Shown piece after piece: positions 50,701 through 62,800 of a stretch of DNA of 64,000 bases. The stretch spans positions 12,950,322-13,014,321 of the forward strand of contig NC_135570.1 of NCBI RefSeq assembly GCF_964340395.1. The letters are read 5' to 3'. The DNA comes from Glandiceps talaboti (Eukaryota; Hemichordata; Enteropneusta; Spengelidae). Numbering within the stretch: position 1 is the stretch's first letter; the number at the start of each line of letters is the position of its first letter. The notes beneath the pieces were generated by a model, which did not search any database, had not been told where the DNA came from, and saw nothing but the letters and a program-made list of their open reading frames with translations. The position numbers were made by a program, and so were the translations under genes.

Positions 50701-53700
50701 GTGAAGTAGAAACAGGCTTCTGCTGGAATAGAACACACAGACTTGATAATTTTACTTGGAAAATGAAGTTGCCTTGGCATTACGCAAATGGGACATTATA
50801 TGTTTTACATTGTAGACATTTCAACTCCAGACTAATATAACAGAGGCACCACACACAACAGGTTCCCTTAATACTGAATCACAGTCATAAACATTGCTAT
50901 TCTTTCACAATGCACTGGACTTGATGGCTTCAATTGTTTATTTTCCAACTGATTGATAATCAGAATGTTAACATTTCTATTTTTATATCCCTACTGTGCA
51001 TGGTAAATCTAGAATTGTTTGTTTAGCATTTGAAATTGTCCAAGTGTGTGTAAAAAAAAATATGTCACAGGAAGGATTTGCCAAGGCAACTTCATTTTCC
51101 CTGTAATAGTGTTTGCTTGTACGATGTTTATCAACATGACACAATGTAAAAAATTCAAAATTAAAGTCTGGAAATCCAACAACCATGCTGCGTGTATGGT
51201 ACTAAGATGTACAAATTTAAGCGAAGTGATAAAACCTTTACCACAATTTGTTATAGAAATCTGTTAAATGATATAGGCTATATTTTTACACATTAGCAAA
51301 AGACTTTCAAATAAAATGTAAGCAAAGTGCAACTTTCAGAAGACAATTAAAGGAAGTAGGTTTGGCTGTTAGACATGTAGGTCGGATTGGTGGACATTTG
51401 TTGGAAATCAGATAAAGAACATGAGAGTATGTTGCTATTAGTATTTGTTGTATCCGATTTCAATATGTGCCCTGCCACATGCAGAAGTCAAAAGCCTCAA
51501 TTTCAATTGCAAAACATCACACCTCCCATTCCAAGAGATTAAAATATTCAAATATACAAAAATTATGTGTCTGTGATTGGTCAAAAATCAAATCTGCGTC
51601 TTTTCATTGTCAAAAGCTTAACTTTCGAATACAAAAAAATCACATCTGCCAGTTCATTGGTCATTGGCTTCACTTTCATCTACAAAAAATAATCAAACCT
51701 GCATCTTTTCATCGGTGAAAGGCTTCACTTTCAATACAACAAATAGAATCTACCTCTTCAGTGGTCAAAAGCTTCACTTTCGTATCTGCCACATTTAGAA
51801 CTTGAAAACTTTAAGTTTCAAATGCCAAAAAATCAACAACAAAAAACCATTCAGAGGCCAACAGCCTTGCTTCCAAACACAAAGCATCATATTTCTGCAT
51901 TTTCACAAGAGAATCAAGTGCATTTATTACAAATACTAATTTCTATTCTTTGTATATTTTGCCAGGAGAGACTGACGATGATAATGATGGTGGCTACATT
52001 GAAATAAAACAATTTGAGAAGGAAGTGGAGCAAGACTTTGTAATACAGCCAGATAAATACACAATGCTCATACAGCCAAAGAAAGTCATATGTGGGGTAA
52101 GAGTAAAATGTAACCCCATGACGCATGAGTCCAAGTGTGGCCAGTGTGCCCTCTAAGCCAATTTGATGCACCACTGACGCACATAATTTCTAGTGACACA
52201 CCAAAATTTGATGTTCCCCTATTTCTTCACAAGAAATGCTAGTTTTTATCATTTTGACCCAGAACAACAAAATTTGGCTATCATTAGAAGGCGCACTGAG
52301 TGTGGCGTACTTGTGGTATTTGCATGAGCGCTTGCAGTGTTCTCTGTGGCAATACTTTCATGAGCGAAAGTGCAGCAGAAAACACTGCAAGCTTGTGAGT
52401 TCTCCTGAGCGCCCTCAACCGGTTATCCTTCCTCGTCCCCACTCACCATGAAAAGAGTCCTTTTTCATGGTGAGTGGGGACGAGGAAGGGTTGCCGATTG
52501 TGTGCACTCAGTAGAACTAACTCATAAATAATTAACAAGGTAGTTTTAGTAAAGTTGGTTTATCACACCACCAAAGGAAAAGTTAAAATTGATTTAGAAA
52601 AAAACAACACAACACCAGCTTTTCAAATCATTACTTTTTTACATATTTACATATTTTAAAAAGAAAAAAAAGGAAATGATAAACAAAAAATAAATATTTG
52701 TAAACAATTATGGCCAATCCCAATCCCCTGTGCATGTAAGTCACTTTCATCACCTAAGTTCTGATTGATGCCAGCTCCAAACTCAAATTTGTGAAAATGA
52801 ATGAAACCAGCATTTTTTTTTACTGTGAATGGACAAGGTATCTTTTCCACATTAAGTCATGTCTGTTAGAGTTGTAATGATTCTATTTCATTTCAGTCAA
52901 AGGAACCACTTTTAATAGTCTTCAAGGCTGCAAATCTGACTGATACAACAGCTTACTATAGAGTGAAATTTACAAACAAGAAGACTTCCATAGAAAAGGA
53001 CATGGAAGGTGTAAGAATGAATGATTATTGCCTTGCTGTCAGAACTCCCCCAGGTATGTTTTGACACCAGCCCAACTCTTAGAGATGGAATATGTACTTT
53101 AATATTAGTTTTTCTCTGCATTTTGCATACATGTATGTTTGTTTTTTCTCTACATTTTGTATACTTTGCCTTTGTTTTTTCTCTACATTGCGTATACTTT
53201 GCCTTTGTCTTTTCTCTACATTTTGTATACTTTGCATATTTACTTAGGAAAAATTACGTGACCAGATTGCATTTATATGTTACACCTAAATACCATGTTT
53301 GATTTCATTCAATTTGTAAGTGAGGGTAAGTATGCTTCAGTAAGTAGAATACTATGAGTGATTTTTCAATATGCAGCATAAATCTTGCTCCGAAAATGTA
53401 TAAACTCAGCTTGTGCCCCTTTAAATGCAATGTAAGACAGTGCACTTATAAATAACACTGAAATGGTGTTTTATTGATTTTAAGTGAAAAATACATCTTG
53501 AAATTTTAGACTAAAATGGATGAAAATGCCAAAATAATGTTACAGAGAGATTTGGAGTGGCCAATGTGCACTTGAGTGTCAGTGCAGACACTTTAGGCAT
53601 TCACACTTGTACCGTGGTGGCGTTTTCTGCTTCAATTAAACATGGGGCAGAGAATACCACATTCATGGAAATGCTAGGCCACACTTGCACTTGTTTGTCA

Positions 53701-54187
53701 TGTGGTTCTGTCCTATTTTTTCTCCTTAGATTATCCACCTGGCAAGGTAACCGTATCTGTCTTCAAGCAAGGTGTCTTTAGCTGTCTTGGGGAGTGCCGT
53801 TTTAAATTTCAGGATAAATTACAACATATATCTGAGATGTTGGCAAAGACGACAAATCCGATAGAGTTACTGTCCCAAGCTCTTGATATATCTCCCATGG
53901 ATGTCAACAAATTGGATGAGGTATTGACTGCCAGCTACAAGAGGTCAATGCCCTTAGAAGGTTTAGACAGACTGACTGCTGTGAGACACGAAATTGAAGC
54001 AGGTGTGTTGGCTACTGTCAGATATAGGGAAAGGGGGGAAGAACTACTTCTATAGTAGAATATTATATCAGAATATAATACTCTTAGGCTAATACTTTCA
54101 GTATGTGTGCCTATCTGGACATTATTGCATGTGATATGTGTTTGATGCCTTCTATATGTATGTATGTATGTTTGTGTGAGTGTGTGT

Positions 54188-54240
<53 letters not shown>

Positions 54241-54255
54241 TGTGTGTGTGTGTGG

Positions 54256-54334
<79 letters not shown>

Positions 54335-57300
54335 CGTGCGTGCAACTCAAAGTGACAAAGCCCCCTTAGGTCACTCTTATTTTCCTTGGCTGAACGAAGA
54401 AAAATATTGGGAAATAACATCTAAATGTCACCATCATCAACATGTTCCAAATTTGTATTTTCCTACAGTGGCAAAGACCAAAGAAACACCAACCCTGATC
54501 CACTTTGCTGCAAAGTTTGGACTTCAGGATCTGACTTCACTTCTGATGAATTCTCCAGGAGCTCTCATTGCCTTTGAGATTACAAATTGCAATGGAGATT
54601 ATCCCAATGACATTGCTAAAGAAAATGGACACTTTGGACTGGCAGACTTTCTAGAAAGTTTTGTGGTAAGACAATTCATTTTTTACCAGTTAGTAATACT
54701 CTCTTTTTGATATTTAAAGGCCGGGGTTTCAATCCCAGGTTCTTGTAGATTAGGTGGAGTTAGATAAACACAAGCACTGAATAGGACCTGTTGTGAGGAT
54801 TATTTTGATCGTAAGATAAACACAATAAAGAAGGTGTGAGGGAGTAACATTCCACTGCCTCTCACAGAAAACTGAAAGACAGCTTTGGGTGATCCTGAAA
54901 TGGACCTAACATTATGGATTGTTAATCGCATGAGGGGGACTATTACAATGTCCGTCCATCTGTCTGTCCATCCATCTGTCTGTCTGTCTGTGCATCCATT
55001 AGTCCAAAATATGTAATTTCTCTGACATGCAATATTAGATTTCTTTCAAACCTGGCACAAAGGTGACATGTCATATGGAACATATGCACATCACTTTGTT
55101 TTGTGACATATGTAAATTTGACCACATGGCAGCCATATCTGTAGTAAAATAAAATATTTACAGCAAAAGTGAAAAACTGTAATACATAGAGAAGTTATGA
55201 TGAAATGTTTTTTCATCTTTCATTTTAGGAATGTGGTGCTTTGATGGAACAGATGTTTGGTCAGCGAGTAGTGTATGATCAAATAGGATACCAAGATGGA
55301 GGAGGCGTAGGAATAGGAGGAGGAGGAGAAGATGAAGGACTCTACATGGTGATGAACCCCACACGTCAAGGATATTGTAAGTATCCTTCTGTCAAGCAGT
55401 CATAAGTGAATGAATGAAGCCTGTGTGTCTATTATACTTTATACTAATTTAGGGGGTGGTCTATGCAAACTCCTTTGATGAAAATTTGTTTTTTGTTTTA
55501 AATATGTACAACTTGGCTTGTGTGAATGTTATATCCTGCCCAGGGGTATTTTTGTACTTGTTTTAATAGGCACACAAAGTTAATATTTATTGATTTTTAT
55601 ATTTCAGACAACATGGGGCCACAGTTTGCAGGAACAAGAGAAGGCCATTATGATGTACCTTTTATACCGATACCAGCAGATCCAATCATGTTCATGAAAC
55701 CTGAAAAACTTAAAGAGTTAATCACAGGTAAGTTATTTGTGTACGCTGTCAACCATTGTATTAATATTCGTTTATTCCCAGAAATATAGTTACATTTATA
55801 ACAGACATTAATGATCATACATAATACCAGGAAAAGGGGGGTTAGAAGTAGTTGACTATCAACTAATTGAGTCCAACCCCCTGTAAACATATTTTCAAGT
55901 TTAGACAAAATATGAATGTTTGAATATTTAATTTAATCTTCGTTTAATCTTCTTTTCTTTTTGTAAGAGTAGCCAAAGTTGTTAATTATTAGTACGCCGA
56001 CCACCAAACATTTAGTGGTCTGAGGGCCTAAACACAATATGGGCTGTCAAAATATTGCATCAATTTAAAAAATAAGTTGCACCCTACCATTCATGTTTCT
56101 ACTTATACCAGTTACAATACATAGATACAATCACAAGCACAGAACAAACATGCAAATAAATGAAAAAGGAAGTGTTGAGTTGTCTACTGGTGACGAAACT
56201 AACTAGAAAATTGTAGATGTTGTTTGTGTCTTTGTTTGAATTCCGACCTGCTGTGAATATTCCTGGTATCAGTATTCCTTTGGAATATTTAGATCGTTTC
56301 TTAATAAAGTCACCATGTGGATGAGAAATGGAGTTGATAACTTAACTATTACTTTTCTACTGGAAAAAACTGGCAGTGCGAAATGTACAACATAGATCAA
56401 GCCTGTGTTCGTACTACATTAATTAAGTCATTTTATCTAACTAAACAGTTTAAAAAAAATTTCCAGTTGCAGCTAGCGCAGGTTTAAGTCAATTTTCGTG
56501 GTATGTAAGGGTTTTCATATGCTTTGATAATCCAAGCAATTTCATGATTTGATCCAATGTTTTATCTCTTAAATTCAATTTTTTTTACTTTCAGGAGATG
56601 AAGAGAACATTGAGAATATCTATGATACCTTGCCACAGCCTGTTAAGGCCAGGTCTGCTGGAAGATATGAAGGCTTTCAACCTAATGTCGATGATGATGA
56701 TATTTATACTCACGTTCAAATACCATTTCAGCCTTCATGTACAACTCAGCGAGAACCATCAAGGAAAAGACGTGAAGATGATATACCAGGTATGTTTTTT
56801 AAGAAACTTAGGCATTCCTACCAATTCAGTGAGCTGATTTATTTATTTTGTAATTAAAGCAAATGAAACAGTATACTTAAATGAGTGTAACACATAGCGA
56901 AAGTGCTGTACTTCAGTGTTACTTGTTGTATTAGCAATTGAAACAGTATACTTTTACACTTGACATGAATGCTATAAATGAGTGTAGCAAATAGAGAAAG
57001 TGCTTTACTTCAGTGTTACTTGTTGTATTACCGATTGAAATAGTATACTTTTACACGACATGAGTGCTGTAAATGAGTGTATCACACAGAGAAAGTGCTT
57101 TACTTCAGTGTTACTTGTTGCATTAGCAAATGAAACAGTATACTTTTACACTTGATATGAATGCTATAAATGAGTGTAGCACATAAAAAAGTGCTTTACT
57201 TTAGTATTACTCATTGTTTTAGCCATTCAAAAAGTATACTTTACACATGATATGGATGCTATAAATGAGTGTAGCACATAGAGAAAGTGCTTTACTTCAG

Positions 57301-58291
57301 TGTTACTTGTATTAGCAAATGAAATGGTGTACTTTTACACTTGATATGAATGCTATAAACGAGTGTAGCATAGAGAAAGTGCTTACTTCAGTGTTACTTG
57401 ATGAAGCTTTTCACAACAGAGGCCCTGTTATCACATACATGTGTAATTTACCACATCGAACAACAATAGTTGTAGTTTGTGTTTATCACTGTAAACTGAG
57501 ACCTTGGTTGCCAGAGTAGTATTTGGACAGTATAAACTGTTCAGGAATATGTAGTAAATTAACATAATATCACTTATTTATATATCAGTCGATCATAATA
57601 CAACATGCCATAGCAATCACAGTAAAGCATACAAATATAACATACAGAAATAAAGTGAATACAATACAATCCTTTAGCCAACTGCTGGAGGACTGTTTAC
57701 ATCAACAAGAAATTTTCCAAGAGGAAGTTTATCATCAGAGGTCAAAATGTGCAAAAATTTACTTTTGTCATTTAAGAATGAAAATTTGAATTATTTAATG
57801 ATAAGAAGAAAAATGACTTTCTTTCATTTGTATAATGAGAGCAGAGAATTAGATGATGAAATTCATCTTCTACCATATTTTGACAAAATTTACAGAATCT
57901 TTCATCTACAGGAATCTTAGAAGTAGACCTTCTACCCAACTCAATTTGAATATTATAATTTCTATACACAGAGGAAGCCAAGATAGTTCTGGGTGGATGT
58001 AGTGATGCTCAACAAAAACTGATTGATATCCAGAAACAGGTTAAAGAAGGAACACTGACAATTGATCAAGCTGTTCACTTATTTGAAGCATTCAAGCTAA
58101 ACCAAAAAGATAAATTCCTGTCATTCAAGAACCAGACCGTAAGTGTGATTTTTTGTTTATCAGAAAATTATAATTTCAGATTTGGTGGTAAAGTTCGTCT
58201 TCTAAAGTGATTGTATTCCAGCAAGTTATAGTTTGAGACTTGTTTAGATTGAAACAGATTTGCATTCACTTTCAAAAATAAATAGACCTGA

Positions 58292-58383
<92 letters not shown>

Positions 58384-59436
58384 CACACATGTGTATACAC
58401 ACACATGTATACACACATATATATACATATAATTACATACAATTATATAAAAACCTTTTTTATTTCATTACATGCTTTCAACTGCAGACACATAAACCTG
58501 TTTGTGTCAGGCACCCTACTTACTTTGATAAGTTGCGGTTTGTGTACCGTCATCTTGAAACGGTAACTGTACTCGTTTTCTTCTTGCCAAAAGTTATTCC
58601 CACGCACCAAAATTCATAAGCAGAACAAATGTTATTGAACACTGTTGTGACAGACTACAGAGATAGTCATGTAATTCGTCATCTGGTTTGTTTTTAAAAT
58701 ACAGTGGCCCCCTCGCTAAGTCGTGGGTCATGCTGTCTTTCGGAACAACTGCGAATTGTCATGATTCGCGAGTTAATGAGCATATGTGCAGAATCACAAT
58801 GCAAATGAAACAAAACAAAAACCAAACTAAAAAAATGGGAGTAACAAAAACTTGGATCCGAAGTGACATCTGTGACTTAGCCGAAACCGTGAGTTAGTGA
58901 GGTGTGAGTTAGTGAGGGTCTGCTGCCATGGTATAACTGTGAATCACATAGTGTTTTGTATTAATTCACTGAGACTTCTTGACAGAACCATGTACATGCA
59001 TGTACTTATGATATGAGATTTGTATGCATGTACCTATGGTAGTGTTCAGTAAAATTTCTTCAGTGTCAGATCATTCTGTTGTGTACTTTCCTCTCTTTGG
59101 TCAAGAATTTTGTGACATTTTACCCTAAAATGATAAACTTCCTTTTTTGTTTGTAAGTAAACAGAATTGCTGGATTGCATATTTGATAGTAATCTCCCCA
59201 GACTTTGGTCATGATGAATTTAACTTTTTTTTTCAAAACTGCAGGATTTGATTGCTTGCTTTCAAATTGATATTTGTAATTTATGCATGTTGATTGGATT
59301 GGGTTCATTCAGATATGTTAATTATGTAATTTATTCAGTATTTTCCTTTTAGTATAATAATTATTTGGTTAAAAAGCCTGCACTACTATGGACTTCTTAT
59401 CTGAAACTTAATCATGCACACCCATATACATGCATA

Positions 59437-59518
<82 letters not shown>

Positions 59519-59744
59519 CTCACACGCACACACACATGTGCACACATGTACACACTCATATGTGTACACACACATACACACATACACACACATACACACC
59601 TACACACATACACACATGCACACATACATACACACACCCACTCATAAGTATATACACATATACACACATACATGCATACATACATACATACATACATACA
59701 TACATACATACATACATACATACATACATACATACATACATACA

Positions 59745-59776
<32 letters not shown>

Positions 59777-59779
59777 CAT

Positions 59780-59827
<48 letters not shown>

Positions 59828-62800
59828 ACACACATTTCTTCATACTTACATACCACACATGTCTTACTTGATATTATAGTCAGGAGAAGGACGTACAAAA
59901 CTGAAATAAAGAACAAAAATGTGACATTCATTCTTAAATCATTTGTTTGTCATAGGAATTTATCTCGGTTGCAAAACAAAGTTTGATGAAGCAAAAGGAA
60001 GAATTTGAAACTAAAAAGCAACAAGCAGCAGAAGCACCTGCAGCCGAGGCTGATGTGGAGCAGATGAGGGAAGAAGGGAAAGAGGAGGAGAAAACAAGCT
60101 GGCAGGGTCTGCAGAGGAAAATGACATGCAAACCAGAGATGCTGAAACGAAGAAAAGGTAAATGATGTATGCTTTACAGGAAAAGTTGCCTTTAGTACAC
60201 TTGTATTGATTACTGCTATCAACTTAGAGGAAAAGTCCAGTCAGACTTATTTCTGTCTTTAGTACACTTGTATTGATTACTGCTATCAACTTAAAGGAAA
60301 AGTCCAGTCAGATTTATTTCTGTCTTTAGTACACTTGTATTGATTACTGCTATCAACCTTACAGTATAGTCCAGTCAGACTTATTTCTGCCTTTAGTACA
60401 CTTGTATTGATTACTGCTATCAAGTTAAAGGAAAAGTCCAGTCAGACTTATTTCTGCCTTTAGTACACTTGTATTGATTGCTGCTAGCAACTTAAAGGAA
60501 AAGTCCAGTCAGACTTATTTCTGCCTTTAGTACATGTGTATTGATTACTGCTATCAACTTAAAGGAAAAGTCCAGTCAGACTTATTTCTGTCTTTAGTAC
60601 ACTTGTATTGATTACTGCTATCAACTATGATTTTGGGTGCAAAAAATAGCACCTTGATAATTTATTCAACTTTGAAATCTTGTAAAGAAGTCCTACTGCA
60701 CTTAACATGTGTTTGACCAATTTGAGGATTTCTTGCAAGGCTTTATGGGAAACCTCTGTTGATGGCATCACATTTACTGTAATCTCTTGACAAGAGTCAT
60801 AAATATATTTGATGAACACTTTCCTGATATTTCATTTATTTTTTTCTTTCACATTAGGCTCTAGGGGTTCAAGACCACCATCTGACGTAAGGAAACTTTT
60901 TTATTTTTGTAAAAAAAGCAATCATTTTGGGGATCTAGCAAAGTGTATCCCATGCACTACTCTTATTAGCCCAGACACTTGTCATTGGCTTGTAATCCAG
61001 CGTTCTGACATTAACGCCAAGCACTATGAATTTTTCTGCACCGAAAGCATCGCTGGATTTGAAATGATCGTCATCAGCTTTCTTAAAATCCAATTGGAGC
61101 ATTAGTATAACCCAGTGATGTCATTGTGTCCACACATGACTTATGTTTTCACTGGAGGGGAGAGTTAGGTTGTAAACAGAACCGTTTGAATTAAGTAGCC
61201 AGTTACAAGTGGCTGTCTATGCGTGACAGGTTACTACTGACATATACCCTGTTGTTAACATGATTTATCTGGTGCTAAGGTGCCTCAGCCATATTAACAT
61301 GATTCATCCGTTACTAAGGCTCCTCAGCTTTAATACCATGATTCATTTGTTTCTGAAGTCCCTCAGCCTCATCACAATGATTTGTTCGTTACTAAGGCCC
61401 CTCAGCCTTATGTCCAAGTGCTGAAAACCCAGTGCTGTCACCAGTGATATATATAATGTATATATGGGTATTGAGGTGATAAGGCTATGCAGTATCACAA
61501 ACACAGCATAACATTACATGTACATCACATTCACAATCAACATTCCTTATCACAACTTTCTCTGTTCTGTTCTGTTCTGGTCTGGTCTGTTCTGTGGTCT
61601 CTCTGTGGTCTTTCGTTATACTAAAAATTTATTTCTATTTCCCCTCTTTTCCTTGCATAAATGCAATCGTATTATTTTGAATTTAATTCCTATTATTATA
61701 CCTCACACACAAGCCAAGTTGAACATGTTCTGACAAAGAATATGGGATATATATCATGGTTGTTCTACGTAATAGCAACTAGCTTCTACACCATTGGTCC
61801 TACAGTGGTCAAAATCTTTTATTTCCCATAGAGTAGTTGGCAGCCATATTGGATTCTTATGTGGGCTAATTGTGATATCATTTTACACAAATTGTACGGT
61901 GACCCCTCATTTTTTTTCCTGATTTGAACTGATTTGACATAGAGTTTGAGTTTTCGTGAACAAAGTAAATGAAAAAATTAAACAGTTTATTTCCGAGGTG
62001 CATGCTATGTTCAGAAATATTGAACGAAAAACCAGAGAAATATTTAATTTTTGATATTTGATTTTGAATTGTAGGAATGTCAGAGTCCATTCCGTAGAGG
62101 TGACAGACTCAGTACAGACAGTACTAGTAGCAGTGAGTAAAAGTCTTTATGTGATCCGTAAAAAACCTGAATGAATGTTTCATTTCTCAAATCAAATTGA
62201 CTTAAACAGTTTTGTACTTGATAAACAGTAGGTGTCAGATCCGAATCAAACTTTTGTATTCATACCGAAACTTTTATAGCATGAAACTTTCATAAGCAGA
62301 GTATTTTAATATTGAGAACTACAGATAAAATGATGTCGGCTTGGTGTTTCACTCATGTAACATGGCATTTAATACACACCCTCAGACAACTAATGCAAAA
62401 GAAACAATTACATAGGTGCCATGCACAGTGGGGATGTAGAAGTAGTCAAGTTGAAATGTTGATTATCAGTTAGAAAATAAACAATTGCAGCCATTAAAAT
62501 CACCAAGTCCATGTGTAATGTTTTCATTAGAAGCCTGTTTTTACCGCACTGTCATAGAATAGCAATGCTTATCAGTGTTCAATGTGATTGGGCAAAGGAT
62601 CCTGCTGTGTTTATTGTATCTCTGAGTCTAGAGTTGAAATATGTCTATCTTTGTGTCAAAAACGTAATGCCCCATGAGTGAAACACCAAGCCTACATCAT
62701 TTTAACTATAATGGTCTTAAAATGACTCCAAAAGGTTTTCTTCGAACCCTTGTGTAAAGATAAAAATGTAGTATCCATACTGGAAATTTGTTTGGATAAC

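Noticed and set aside
59365-59931. Long His/Thr and Met/Tyr/Val/Cys open frames, also at 54111-54420, 58168-58619 and 2593-2849
   Set aside because: Products of AC and CATA microsatellites.
60887-61105. Extension of exon 12 into a 98-codon frame
   Set aside because: Read-through of the donor; using GTAAGG instead keeps phase with exon 13, whose family match is strong.
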